The notes: generated by a model from the sequence alone, not told the origin. Positions 1-9,668 are shown, counted from the stretch's first letter. The stretch is 64,000 nt of DNA from an uncultured Gardnerella sp. (GCA_947289115.1 CAMYPG010000004.1:28056-92055), one strand, 5' to 3'. Numbers and translations: made by a program.

Positions 1-530
1 TTTTGCTAACCATCTTAGGATCTATGGCAATTCCAGGAGTACTGCTTGTAGTTCCACAGTTCTTGATTTTCTCGCAGCTTGGTTTAACAAACACTCCTTG
101 GGCTGTAATAATTCCATCTCTACTAAACCCATTTGGTCTATATTTAATGTGGACATTTTCAGGGCAAAGTGTTCCAACTTCTCTTATAGAAGCAGCACGT
201 ATCGATGGTGCTGGAGAAGGACGCATTTTCTTCCAAGTTGCATTACCACTTATGAAACCATCATTGGTAACAGTGTCATTGTTCGCATTTGTTTCCATTT
301 GGTACAATTACTTCCTTCCATTGATAATGCTGAAAGACTCTAAATGGTATCCATTGGCATTAGGTCTTGCACAGTGGAATGCTCAAGGCAATGAAGGTGG
401 CAATATGCCTATTATTCCAAACCTAGTCATTACCGCATCTTTGCTAGTCGTATTCCCACTGATTCTGCTCTTCTTGGCATTGCAACGCTACTGGCAATCA
501 GGCTTAGCAATTGGAGCTACAAAAGGGTAA
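1..530 (+). CDS. Carbohydrate ABC transporter permease (MalG-type), 3' part
   Basis: This is the C-terminal part of an inner-membrane permease of a binding-protein-dependent sugar importer; the start lies before the window. The visible 175 residues are strongly hydrophobic, with about four membrane segments. They contain the EAA loop (EAARIDGAGEGRIFFQVALP), through which MalF/MalG-type permeases dock onto their ATPase. The end GLAIGATKG is typical of the MalG/CUT1 family. It sits just upstream of the beta-galactosidase on the same strand, so an imported beta-galactoside or oligosaccharide is a reasonable inferred substrate. No ATPase gene is adjacent; the MsiK-type ATPase at 12059-13186 could energise it, as is usual for CUT1 importers of Actinobacteria. 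Confidence 0.88.
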   Translation, partial: LLTILGSMAIPGVLLVVPQFLIFSQLGLTNTPWAVIIPSLLNPFGLYLMWTFSGQSVPTSLIEAARIDGAGEGRIFFQVALPLMKPSLVTVSLFAFVSIWYNYFLPLIMLKDSKWYPLALGLAQWNAQGNEGGNMPIIPNLVITASLLVVFPLILLFLALQRYWQSGLAIGATKG

Positions 531-551
531 CCAGCTAAATCTGCTTTTATT

Positions 552-580
552 GCTTCTGACAGTTTTATGCTGTCAGAAGC
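552..580 (+). terminator. Hairpin after the sugar permease
   Basis: An 11-bp perfect inverted repeat (GCTTCTGACAG at 552-562 and CTGTCAGAAGC at 570-580) lies 22 bases after the permease stop. It is followed by AT-rich sequence without a clean T run. It may be a weak terminator or an mRNA-stabilising hairpin between the permease and lacZ. Confidence 0.5.
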
Positions 581-633
581 ATAATTAATCTATACGTATT
601 CTTAACTTTTACTAACACGATTTGGAGCATGTA

Positions 634-3600
634 ATGGCTAGGCCATCTATTTATAATGACAATACTTGTTGGGATGAGCCAACATATACTTGCATATCTT
701 CCAACTATGCAAAAACTGATTGGATAACAAATCCTCAGGTTTTTGCCGTTAACACTATTTCAGCGCATTCACATCATCATTACACAATAAATGACACCAC
801 ACCAATACAGTCACTTAATGGAACGTGGGAAGTAAAGCTACTTTCTTCCCGCGTATTCAACCCTGAAAACTTAGATGAGGATATTAAAAATTACGAAGAT
901 TCTTCATATCAAACAATCTCAGTTCCATCTCACTTACAGATGAACGGTCTATTAAAACCACAATACGTTAACGTTCAGTACCCTTGGGATGGTCATGAGG
1001 ACGTTAAAGCACCAAATGTTCCTTCCTTAAATCATGTGGCAATTTATAAGAAACATTTTGTTTTACAAAATAATCTTAAACAGATTTTGAACGAAGAATG
1101 TAAAGCTACTATTACCTTCCATGGAGCACAAACAGCTATTTATGTATGGATTAACGGAAAGTTTGTTGGATATAGTGAAGACTCTTTTACGCCGAGTGAA
1201 TTTGATATTACTCAATTTTTAAAAGATTCTGAAAATAGTATTGTTGTAGCGTGCTACGAATTTTCTAGCGCATCATGGCTAGAGGATCAAGATTATTGGA
1301 GACTACACGGAATTTTCCGTTCCGTTGAACTGTGTGCACATCCTTCCACCCATGTATCAAATCTTCATGTTGATGCAGATTATAGCAATGATACAAATAC
1401 TGGGAAACTCGCATTCAGAGCAAACATAGAAGGAGACAATTTAAAAGATATTACACTGCATACTTACATTACAAATCATAAATACAGCAACGATAAATTC
1501 ACAAATAATAATGAGATTTTGTGGGACTGCACGCTACCTGCACAAACGATTACTGAACTAAAACAGACTACTATTACTAAAGCACTACCTTGGAGTGCTG
1601 AATACCCTGCGCTATATGACTTACATATTGATGTTGTAAGCAAAGAATCAAATATTATTGAACATGTAGTGCAGCCGATTGGTTTTAGACATTTTGATAT
1701 TGAAAACGGCATAATGAGATTAAACGGAAAACGCATTATTTTCAAAGGCGTAAACCGTCATGAATTTAATTGCGACAGAGGCCGAGCAATAACATATGAT
1801 GACATGGTTTCCGATGTGCTTTTTTGTAAGCAACACAATATAAACGCTGTACGAACTTCTCACTATCCTAATCAAGATGCTTGGTACGATTTATGCGACG
1901 AATATGGGCTATATATTATTGACGAGACTAATTTAGAGACACATGGAACGTGGTCAGATGGGCACGGAAACATAACTCCAGAATGCGCTATTCCTGGAAG
2001 TAGAGACGAATGGCGTGCCGCGTGCGTAAATCGCGTCGATAACATGATTCAACGCGATTACAATCACCCTTGTGTGCTGATTTGGTCTCTCGGAAACGAA
2101 TCCTTTGGTGGAGACGTATTTCGTTCTATGTATCATCATGCTCATGCTCTAGATGCACATCGCCCAGTGCATTACGAAGGTCAGACTATGGATAAGTCTT
2201 GGCGCGATACTAGCGACATTGAAACACGCATGTATGCTCACGCAGATGAAATAGAAAAATACGTGTCAAACAACCCAGATAAACCTTATATATCTTGCGA
2301 ATACATGCATGCTATGGGGAATTCATTGGGAAACATGAACGAGTATGTTGCTCTTGAAAAGTATCCGCATTACCAAGGTGGTTTTATTTGGGATTTCATC
2401 GATCAGGCAATAAAACAAACCCTACCAGACGGAAGCACGCATTTGGCATATGGTGGCGACTTTGATGATCGACCTACCGATTATGAATTCTGTGGCAACG
2501 GTCTATTATTCGCAGATAGAAAACCAAGTCCTAAGGCCATTGAGGCTAAACAACAATATGCAAATATAAGACTATATCCAAACGAAAATGGTGTTCGAAT
2601 AGAAAATCATCAGCTTTTCATGAATACTGAAAATTACGTATTCTTGGCAAAATTACGCGTTGACGGCAAAATTATGTGGTCTCAACCATATACGTGTAAT
2701 GTGGAACCTGAAAATGATTTTGAAATGCCCATAGAGTGGCCATTAGAACAGTATCAAAGCAGTGGGGAAGAAATTACTTTTGAAGTTTCGTGCACGCTTG
2801 CAAAATCTACACGTTGGGCACAAAAAGGATACGAATTATCGTTCGGACAATACACAATATTAACTAAAAATTCAGAATCACAAGCTAAGCAAATATCAAA
2901 TGCACGATTACATAAAGATGGCACTGTTACTATTGGACGCTGGAACGCAGGAACACGTAACTCTTCGATCGAAACGCTTTTTTCATATTCACAATGCGGG
3001 CTTATTTCATACCGTCTTGGCGAACGAGAATTTGTGATTAAACGTCCTTTGATCACTACATTCCGAGCACTAACAGACAATGACCGCGGTTGCAAGCATG
3101 GTTTTGAGCGTGCTCAATGGGCTGTAGCAGGTAAATATGCTAAATGCGTAGATCAAACAGCTGAGAAGCTCGACGACAATACGCTACAAATTGTATACAA
3201 ATATGAACTTGCTAACGCAGACCATACAACAGTGAATTTAACATATGTGTCTAAAACATCAGGAGATTTACACATTGAACTAAATTATGTTCCTTCTGGA
3301 AAAGATTTACCTTCCATTCCAGCATTTGGATTGGAATGGATGCTACCAATAGAATACAGCAACCTTGAATTCTACGGTATTGGTCCTGTTGAAACATATG
3401 CAGACCGCACCAGTGCGGGACGTTTAGGGATTTGGAAAACAAATGCTTTTGACGATTTTATGCCATATCTTGTTCCACAAGAAACTGGCAATCATGAAAA
3501 AGTAAGATGGGCAAACGTAACAGACGATTCTGGGCATGGCATGCGTATTCAGCGGCATAATAGTACTAGCAACTTCTGCGTAAGTTTACTTCCATACAGC

Positions 3601-3786
3601 AGCACTATGATAGAGGAAGCACAACATATAAGTGATTTAGGTGACTCAAAACATATGTTCTTGCGAATTCTTGCAGCACAAATGGGAGTCGGCGGCGATG
3701 ATTCGTGGGGCTCGCCTGTGCATCCCGAATATCATTTGCCTGCCAATAAACCATATTCTCTAAATGTGGATTTGCAATTATTCTAA
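634..3786 (+). CDS. lacZ: Beta-galactosidase, GH2 (LacZ type)
   Basis: Cytoplasmic exo-beta-galactosidase of glycoside hydrolase family 2, about 1050 residues, the usual LacZ length. The order is sugar-binding jelly-roll, immunoglobulin-like domain, TIM barrel, second immunoglobulin-like domain, and C-terminal beta-galactosidase small chain. The acid/base Glu is visible in WSLGNESFG (about residue 489) and the nucleophile Glu in ISCEYMHAMGNS (about 556). I chose the ATG at 634 because GGAG at 624-627 is well spaced for it; an in-frame TTG at 622 overlaps that ribosome site. No signal peptide is seen. It follows a sugar permease and faces an alpha-fucosidase, which suggests hydrolysis of lactose or milk/mucin-type beta-galactosides after import. 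Function is confident; the natural substrate is not. Confidence 0.95.
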   Translation: MARPSIYNDNTCWDEPTYTCISSNYAKTDWITNPQVFAVNTISAHSHHHYTINDTTPIQSLNGTWEVKLLSSRVFNPENLDEDIKNYEDSSYQTISVPSHLQMNGLLKPQYVNVQYPWDGHEDVKAPNVPSLNHVAIYKKHFVLQNNLKQILNEECKATITFHGAQTAIYVWINGKFVGYSEDSFTPSEFDITQFLKDSENSIVVACYEFSSASWLEDQDYWRLHGIFRSVELCAHPSTHVSNLHVDADYSNDTNTGKLAFRANIEGDNLKDITLHTYITNHKYSNDKFTNNNEILWDCTLPAQTITELKQTTITKALPWSAEYPALYDLHIDVVSKESNIIEHVVQPIGFRHFDIENGIMRLNGKRIIFKGVNRHEFNCDRGRAITYDDMVSDVLFCKQHNINAVRTSHYPNQDAWYDLCDEYGLYIIDETNLETHGTWSDGHGNITPECAIPGSRDEWRAACVNRVDNMIQRDYNHPCVLIWSLGNESFGGDVFRSMYHHAHALDAHRPVHYEGQTMDKSWRDTSDIETRMYAHADEIEKYVSNNPDKPYISCEYMHAMGNSLGNMNEYVALEKYPHYQGGFIWDFIDQAIKQTLPDGSTHLAYGGDFDDRPTDYEFCGNGLLFADRKPSPKAIEAKQQYANIRLYPNENGVRIENHQLFMNTENYVFLAKLRVDGKIMWSQPYTCNVEPENDFEMPIEWPLEQYQSSGEEITFEVSCTLAKSTRWAQKGYELSFGQYTILTKNSESQAKQISNARLHKDGTVTIGRWNAGTRNSSIETLFSYSQCGLISYRLGEREFVIKRPLITTFRALTDNDRGCKHGFERAQWAVAGKYAKCVDQTAEKLDDNTLQIVYKYELANADHTTVNLTYVSKTSGDLHIELNYVPSGKDLPSIPAFGLEWMLPIEYSNLEFYGIGPVETYADRTSAGRLGIWKTNAFDDFMPYLVPQETGNHEKVRWANVTDDSGHGMRIQRHNSTSNFCVSLLPYSSTMIEEAQHISDLGDSKHMFLRILAAQMGVGGDDSWGSPVHPEYHLPANKPYSLNVDLQLF

Positions 3787-3803
3787 CCCTCCCTCCTATA
3801 GCC

Positions 3804-3855
3804 AATACCGCTGATATAGTTACAAAAAAGTTTCTATGTCAGCGGTATTTTATTG
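3804..3855 (+). terminator. Terminator between lacZ and the fucosidase gene
   Basis: A perfect 11-bp stem (3804-3814 with 3839-3849) is extended by a weaker inner TATAG/CTATG pairing and followed by TTTTATT. It lies between two converging genes. The T-rich side suits lacZ; on the other strand there is no T run. Confidence 0.75.
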
Positions 3856-3892
3856 CTATTGAAATAAATTTATATCAGAGTTTTCTTTTCTA

Positions 3893-5320
3893 CTACTCGT
3901 CTTGTGCAACTAGTGGATAGCATGATTGAAGAGCTACATATTGACGAATACTAGTTATTCTCACAGTTAACGATACTGCACGAATCGCGTCAAAACGTAG
4001 AATTTTGCGATATCCTATGGCATGAACATCTGAAACATGATGATTTACTCCACATTCATCAACAACGTGAATTTCAGCTGTTTCAACGTGTTGTCCTTTA
4101 CTAATATCTTCTTCAATAACTAAGCCATCAATATAAGTAGGTTCAGTAAATACCATACGAAAATCAATCGGCTTAGAAGATGACAATGCTGTACCCTGTT
4201 TTCTGTCAACCAAGTACTTTGGATTTCCTTCATATGTATTAGGACTTAAAACTTGTATTGATAATGCTTCATGATCTCGTAATTCGCGCCCATGGAATTT
4301 ACGAATCTTATCGCCCAATTCTTTTAAAATTTTAACATCAGAATCTGCTAACAAACCATGACGTGTCGGTGGCACATTCAACAAAAGTGTTGAGTTACCC
4401 CCTACAGATTTACACCATATATCAAATAATTCATCAGAACTGCGAACATTATTATCCTCATTATCGTGATGGAACCAACCTTTGCGAATAGAGGTATCAA
4501 CTTCTGCTGGATACCAAGCAAAATCGCCTTCGTAGTGTGCAAGCGCCTTACGAGACCCTAAATCTTCATCAGTAGACGCAAATTTGCGAGAGAACTTACC
4601 ATCATCTGATTGTTGTGATTTTGAAGAGGTTAATTCAGCACTACGTAATTCTGTAGGTAATACGCTCCACTCATTAGAGCGCGTATGACCAGCTTCATTG
4701 CCGCACCAACGCACATCTGGACCGCAAACACTGATAACAGCATCTGGCTGCAGCGCACGGACTGTATTATAGATTCGTTGCCAGTCATAAGTTTGCGTTT
4801 TACCATTCTCACCCTCGCCGCAAGCACCATCAAGCCATACGGAAAAAATAGGACCATAGTGCGTTAGCAATTCAACAAGTTGATTAATATAAAAATCGTT
4901 GTAAACTTTGCCAGTGCCATATGATGATTCTGTACGATCCCATGGTGAAAGGTATACGCCAAATTTCATATTATGTCGATAAGCTGATTCACTAACTTCG
5001 CGCACAATATCTCCTTTTCCATTTTTATATGGAGAGGACGCAATGGTATGCTTGGTGTACTTTGAAGGCCACAAGCAAAAACCATCATGATGCTTGCAAG
5101 TTAGAATCACGCCGGTCATACCTGCCGATTGTAGAGCATCAAGCCACTGGTCAACATCTAAATTATCTGGATTGAATATCTTCGGATCTTCGTGACCAAG
5201 CCCCCATTCACGATCTGTCATAGTATTCATTCCAAAATGAATAAAACCATACATTTCCATGCGCTGCCAAGAAATTTGACGTGCTGTAGGCCTTACATTT
5301 GCTAAATAATCCTCATTCAT
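3893..5320 (-). CDS. Alpha-L-fucosidase, GH29
   Basis: Retaining alpha-L-fucosidase of family GH29, 475 residues, with no signal peptide, so probably intracellular. Residues 15-330 form the TIM barrel, with family motifs FIHFGMNTM, LTCKHHDGFCLWPS, FGVYLSPWDR and SVWLDGACGEG. The Asp of the last motif (about 164) is the expected nucleophile. The remainder is a beta-sandwich; the position and lack of a second discoidin module resemble the GH29-B-type enzymes that prefer alpha-1,3/1,4 fucose, but I cannot assign the subfamily firmly. The start ATG has a GGTGG ribosome site just upstream. A 19-bp operator-like box lies at 5370-5388. Together with lacZ and the fucose mutarotase it points to use of fucosylated oligosaccharides. 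Confidence 0.92.
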   Translation of the reverse strand: MNEDYLANVRPTARQISWQRMEMYGFIHFGMNTMTDREWGLGHEDPKIFNPDNLDVDQWLDALQSAGMTGVILTCKHHDGFCLWPSKYTKHTIASSPYKNGKGDIVREVSESAYRHNMKFGVYLSPWDRTESSYGTGKVYNDFYINQLVELLTHYGPIFSVWLDGACGEGENGKTQTYDWQRIYNTVRALQPDAVISVCGPDVRWCGNEAGHTRSNEWSVLPTELRSAELTSSKSQQSDDGKFSRKFASTDEDLGSRKALAHYEGDFAWYPAEVDTSIRKGWFHHDNEDNNVRSSDELFDIWCKSVGGNSTLLLNVPPTRHGLLADSDVKILKELGDKIRKFHGRELRDHEALSIQVLSPNTYEGNPKYLVDRKQGTALSSSKPIDFRMVFTEPTYIDGLVIEEDISKGQHVETAEIHVVDECGVNHHVSDVHAIGYRKILRFDAIRAVSLTVRITSIRQYVALQSCYPLVAQDE

Positions 5321-5369
5321 GCTGCCACCCTGCTTTAGCGATCAATGCAACTTCACATCGAACAATCAA

Positions 5370-5388
5370 TTGTTTACTATATTAACAA
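5370..5388 (-). promoter_or_regulatory. Operator-like box upstream of the fucosidase
   Basis: TTGTTTACTATATTAACAA has inverted TTGTT/AACAA ends and is followed by AAAAAC. Nearly the same 19-mer plus the same AAAAAC flank occurs at 9669-9687 before the giant surface protein. The layout resembles a LacI- or GntR-type operator; the regulator is not encoded in this window. Confidence 0.5.
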
Positions 5389-5461
5389 AAAACAAGGATG
5401 TGCGCCAGTTAAATCATTATCCGCATATTCAAAAAGCAGTATTCTAAAGTCTTTCAGACAT

Positions 5462-5511
5462 AAAAAATCCCCATGCACAAATAGGCATAAACACTAAATA
5501 CACATGGGGAT
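5462..5511 (-). terminator. Terminator of the giant surface protein gene
   Basis: A 9-bp perfect stem (5467-5475 with 5503-5511, ATCCCCATG/CATGGGGAT) lies about 40 bases after the stop at 5551. On the reverse strand it ends in a run of T (bases 5462-5467 are A on the forward strand). Confidence 0.8.
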
Positions 5512-5550
5512 ACACTAACAGAATAGACTAATTATATACACCTATAATGG

Positions 5551-8500
5551 CTATTTTTGTCGCACTTTCCTACTATGTCTAACAAGTAAATGAAAAGCAA
5601 AAAATGTTAACGAAAGCACCGAGACGCCAGTCACACTACTACCTCCAGCAACCAACATGCCACGAGAGCACTTCTCACGTTTTTGACACAAGCCATTCTT
5701 ACGAATAGTAGGCTGCTTATTTTCGCTCATTCTCAGTCCACTGACATTCGAATCACTTGGACCATAAGAATTATCCGACTGTCTTGAATCAGTAGAAACA
5801 CCACCTGAATCATGAACAGACGGACCAGACATAGACTTATTCCGCTTAGCCTTTGACATACCATCATGATTATCACCAGACTCCAACGTCACACTTGGAC
5901 CATAAGAATTATCCAACTGTCTTGAATCAGTAGAAACACCACCTGAATCAAGAACAGACGAACCATGCTTAGATTTTGGAGTCTTCTTTTGCTCAGTCTT
6001 AGAAATCACTTTAATTTCACTAATAGTTGGACTACCCGGATGCCCATTATACATATCAACATTCGGATATACCTCATCTATCTGCACACGCAATTCGCTA
6101 GCATATTGAGAATTCTCGAAATTGATATCACTGAGATCTTCCTTTGCAGCATTATCTTTTCCATATATTCTTTCCCATGAGCTCTCACTATACGCTGAAC
6201 GATCACACTGATTTTTTGTCCATAAGGAGAATTTTTTAATGCGATGGTTCACGTTACCCTCAACAAATTCTTCAATTTGCACAGCATCGAACTTAGCATT
6301 GCACCCTAATGTGATATCAAGCGTCACTGGATAATTTGGATTATCTGGAGCTGCCCAACGCGTAGATATGTCACCGTCAGTTAAGGATTTAGCAGCATAC
6401 TCCGGCTCAGTACGTGATTGACTTGCTATAACATTCTTATCTTTCGCAATGTTCTTTGGTTCTATATCCTCAATTTTTTTACGTTCATAAGCTGCGTTAT
6501 TTTCCAACCAATACAGCAATCGAGCACGACCTCCGCCAACACGTTCTAGTTTTACATCCTGCTCATCATCACCATCTTTAAGCGGAACTGTCTTAGCTAT
6601 GTATGTACGCGGATCAACCTGCATGAGTATTGCATTTCTAGAAGGTCTTTTTACAGTAAGCGTGATATCCTGTGCCGTTTCAGCATAAGAACCATTATCA
6701 TTACGTGTTGATAAATAATATGATGGATAGCGAGTATCACCAGTTAAAGCATTAACTACCAACAATGCCTTTGGTGCATATTTACTTTCACCAAAAATCT
6801 TTTTACGAATTTCCTCATTAAGATCTTTTAGTGTTGAGAAATGACCGACAAGCACATCTCCAGGTTTTCCGTTATTAACAGTTCCGACATTCTTTACGGT
6901 AATCTTTTGCAACCCAAATTCTGCATTCGCTAGCTTTCCCTCCGTGCTGTCAAAAGCTCCCATACGGAATCCCTGAATATTCGGAGCAGATGCACGATCT
7001 GCATATACGCCAGATTTCAATCCTGCATACTCATTATTCATTGCAACCAAGTATTTCCCAAGGCCCTGCACATCTTTGAAAATGCTAGAAAACTCGTAGA
7101 AGCTTCGCGTTGGAGCTCCATCTTGGTCAATAATCGAACTGCGATCATAAGCATTATATTCCATACGGAATAGCCCAAACCATTTTTGGCCAGTAGCTAA
7201 TCCTATCATAGGAACAATCGACTTTTGAGAAGCAGAAACATTAGCATCCCAGTTGTAATCTAAATATTGTCCAAATAGAACTGGCTGACTGCAATCACCT
7301 GTCAAACCCTCTAGGGCTGCTTGTCTCTGAGAAGTCCATAGCTTATTCTGCAACATGTTTGCCACAATTTTACTTGGCTTTGGACCTTGACCTGCACCAT
7401 AATAATATGTATCCCACGAAACAAGATCAGGCTTTGCTGTTTTGACAAAATGACTCATATTGGAATGCGTTTCCCAACCAAGACCAAGAGCTTGATTAGA
7501 ATGCACTATTGCCCCAGGATACCTATTCTTAGACCAACTGAACCATCGATTAAATTTCTGTACTTCACTTTCGCTATAACCTCCCTCATCACCATATTGA
7601 ATATCAACAAGACTATTAGCATATGGCTTCATTTCTTCAGTCAAAAAATCTTTAGGTACACTATTTTCACCCATACTATTGCCACCCTTTGGAGCTTTAG
7701 CAAGTGACCAAGGCACACCTTTCCCTAATTGCCGCATCAATGGAGCATTAAATAAAGGCTTATCATAGAACATAGGGAACGATCCGCCAGTTAAACGGCG
7801 TTCTGCATCGTTATAAACTCCACGCCCATAGCCTTCAGAAGGTACCCAAGTTGGCAATAATACACCGTATTGCAATGCCAATGCTTGTGCACGATTCACA
7901 CCATATTTATTTTCATTTGCATTAAAACTGGTATATTTAGGTTTTTCATCAGGTACTTTAATTTCTTTTGGATTCTGACCCTCAGGCAACCCCCACACTT
8001 CTACTTCTTCCAATCTCATCCCAGTGGCACCTATTCCGTTTTGCTGTGGATCGTGAATTTTGGGCTTGTTAAGCCACACACGTATATCTTGTGTTTTATG
8101 ATAACCGTTCAAATCCCAATACCATAAGCCATCACTATCACGCGTAAGGCTTGCATTGGTGACAACCGTATTCCAATTGTCACCAGCTTTGACATCAATA
8201 GCAACAGAATGCCCTCCTTGCCACCCAGGGGAGCCAGCTGGCATGGTCGGCCAACCATAAGCTTGTATACGTCCTACATAACGAGGGCTATTTAAATGAA
8301 TTGTAAAACCAGTTGATTTGTTAGACCATTCAGCGCTATCTTTCAAACTCGTAGTATTCCAAGAAGTGGCACGCATACCATCCGTAACAATTAGATTGTC
8401 ATTATCATTTGCACCATTTATCTTCACAGTTGCATTAATTTTTTCATTGCCACGGAAATCTGTGTCAACCTTTGTCACATTTACAACATATGTACTTGCA

Positions 8501-9432
8501 GCATTACCAACAACAACTTTTGCAACTATAGCATTAACACCTTTTGTTAACGGAATGCCCGATACTCTTCCATCAGAATCCACCTTGCGGCCATTGATAG
8601 TAGCCGTAGCCCCAGTGGGCAACTTAACTCTGGCAGACACAGAGGTTGTATGATAGTATGCAGTAGATTCATAAGTATATTGCGATGGACTGAAAGTAAC
8701 TGGCTTACCAGGAGCACCAAATGGCAATTGATCAATGAAGAAATCAATAGGCGCAGCTGTTGCATCACCCCGTCCTTGTTTCTTCATATGTTCAACTGGT
8801 AAACATGGAACAAGTTTGATGTCTGAAGCCGACATATCTTTTTTGCTACTATCAACTGCTTTAAAACCAACCAACGTCAATATTGGCTTATTGGTAGATT
8901 TAAACGAGATAATTTGCGGCTCATTGATACCTTTTAAACCACCAGTTGCAATCAATTCGCCATTATTAAATTTCGTTTGATGAACTTTAGAACGCCAATT
9001 AATATCTTTCTTATCAGATGGATTTCCTGGATCTTTATCGAATGCAAAAACACTATAAACACCTGGCGCATTCGAATTACCTTGCACTGATTCATACGAT
9101 GGCCGCGCAGTATACTGAATTCCACAAACCTCTCTATTAGTATTATTTTTTATAGCGAGAATGTGTGGGAAATTATCGTATCCACCTTGCCATTTTGTTG
9201 TCCAAAACGTTTTAGCACTATCCACGCTCCCATCGCTATCAGTAAGCGCAGAAATGGTACCATTTGGCTTTTTCTCACCATTTTTTTCTTCAGAACTTGC
9301 CCACAGTATTGAGGGATGGAATGGATCAATTGAATCTTCCTGTGGCACTGAAGCTTGTGCAATCATCGGACTAGCCATACTGATCGACAAAGCAAATATT
9401 GCGCCGCCTTGCAACAATCGTCGAAACTTCAT
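5551..9432 (-). CDS. Giant secreted multidomain protein with glycosidase-like core and discoidin domains
   Basis: About 1293 residues; I do not recognise a named GH family. Residues 1-27 are a signal peptide (cut after MIAQA). A cadherin-like beta-sandwich covers about 240-325, and a discoidin (F5/8 type C) sugar-binding domain about 340-480. About 510-800 looks like a TIM-barrel glycosidase, with YGDEGGYS near 610, SWDTYYYG near 674 and FRMEYNAYD near 760. A beta domain follows, and a second discoidin domain at about 1000-1145. Then comes a Ser/Asp/Gly-rich stalk with two copies of SGGVSTDSRQ.DNSYGPS. A hydrophobic segment (about 1257-1281) and a basic tail end the protein, with no LPXTG motif, so membrane anchoring is likely. 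I chose the ATG at 9432 because AGAAAGGA precedes it and the signal peptide begins there. The glycan-degrading role is inferred from architecture and neighbours. Confidence 0.75.
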   Translation of the reverse strand: MKFRRLLQGGAIFALSISMASPMIAQASVPQEDSIDPFHPSILWASSEEKNGEKKPNGTISALTDSDGSVDSAKTFWTTKWQGGYDNFPHILAIKNNTNREVCGIQYTARPSYESVQGNSNAPGVYSVFAFDKDPGNPSDKKDINWRSKVHQTKFNNGELIATGGLKGINEPQIISFKSTNKPILTLVGFKAVDSSKKDMSASDIKLVPCLPVEHMKKQGRGDATAAPIDFFIDQLPFGAPGKPVTFSPSQYTYESTAYYHTTSVSARVKLPTGATATINGRKVDSDGRVSGIPLTKGVNAIVAKVVVGNAASTYVVNVTKVDTDFRGNEKINATVKINGANDNDNLIVTDGMRATSWNTTSLKDSAEWSNKSTGFTIHLNSPRYVGRIQAYGWPTMPAGSPGWQGGHSVAIDVKAGDNWNTVVTNASLTRDSDGLWYWDLNGYHKTQDIRVWLNKPKIHDPQQNGIGATGMRLEEVEVWGLPEGQNPKEIKVPDEKPKYTSFNANENKYGVNRAQALALQYGVLLPTWVPSEGYGRGVYNDAERRLTGGSFPMFYDKPLFNAPLMRQLGKGVPWSLAKAPKGGNSMGENSVPKDFLTEEMKPYANSLVDIQYGDEGGYSESEVQKFNRWFSWSKNRYPGAIVHSNQALGLGWETHSNMSHFVKTAKPDLVSWDTYYYGAGQGPKPSKIVANMLQNKLWTSQRQAALEGLTGDCSQPVLFGQYLDYNWDANVSASQKSIVPMIGLATGQKWFGLFRMEYNAYDRSSIIDQDGAPTRSFYEFSSIFKDVQGLGKYLVAMNNEYAGLKSGVYADRASAPNIQGFRMGAFDSTEGKLANAEFGLQKITVKNVGTVNNGKPGDVLVGHFSTLKDLNEEIRKKIFGESKYAPKALLVVNALTGDTRYPSYYLSTRNDNGSYAETAQDITLTVKRPSRNAILMQVDPRTYIAKTVPLKDGDDEQDVKLERVGGGRARLLYWLENNAAYERKKIEDIEPKNIAKDKNVIASQSRTEPEYAAKSLTDGDISTRWAAPDNPNYPVTLDITLGCNAKFDAVQIEEFVEGNVNHRIKKFSLWTKNQCDRSAYSESSWERIYGKDNAAKEDLSDINFENSQYASELRVQIDEVYPNVDMYNGHPGSPTISEIKVISKTEQKKTPKSKHGSSVLDSGGVSTDSRQLDNSYGPSVTLESGDNHDGMSKAKRNKSMSGPSVHDSGGVSTDSRQSDNSYGPSDSNVSGLRMSENKQPTIRKNGLCQKREKCSRGMLVAGGSSVTGVSVLSLTFFAFHLLVRHSRKVRQK
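5754..5964 (-). repeat. Two 73-bp direct repeats inside the surface-protein stalk
   Basis: Bases 5754-5826 and 5892-5964 are almost identical (I count about three differences). They encode the duplicated stalk motif with VSTDSRQ and DNSYGPS. Such in-frame repeats between a last domain and a membrane anchor usually vary in copy number among strains. Confidence 0.8.
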
Positions 9433-9530
9433 GGGATTCCTTTCTTCATTAAGCCAGCCATCCACATCTCTTCATCGAAATGTAAATATGTGTACCTCAA
9501 ACAAAGATAAAATCGATAAAAACGCACACA

Positions 9531-9555
9531 CATTTGTGCGGTTAATGCACAAATG
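9531..9555. promoter_or_regulatory. Inverted repeat in the leader of the giant surface protein gene
   Basis: CATTTGTGC (9531-9539) and GCACAAATG (9547-9555) form a perfect 9-bp inverted repeat around a 7-base spacer. It is about 100 bases upstream of the start codon and downstream of the likely promoter. It could be a protein-binding site or an mRNA hairpin. Confidence 0.45.
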
Positions 9556-9648
9556 ACTGAATTACATACGGGCTGCCATCGCTGCCAGCCACAGTTATAA
9601 ATAATCAAGAGCAACAATATGCATCGCATATACGTATTGTTTACACTC

Positions 9649-9654
9649 ATTATA
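9649..9654 (-). promoter_or_regulatory. Likely -10 element of the giant surface protein gene
   Basis: A perfect TATAAT is read on the reverse strand, with no good -35 hexamer at the standard distance. The operator-like box at 9669-9687 lies where a -35 region would be. This would give a leader of roughly 210 bases. Confidence 0.45.
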
Positions 9655-9668
9655 ATAACCAGAATTAA

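Noticed and set aside
622..636. TTG at 622 as the lacZ start
   Set aside because: GGAG at 624-627 would then be inside the coding region, whereas it is placed well for the ATG at 634.
7387..9556. Several forward open frames opposite the giant surface protein gene
   Set aside because: Their translations are of low quality (many Ile/Phe/Thr repeats, no ribosome sites), and the reverse-strand protein has a clear signal peptide and domains.
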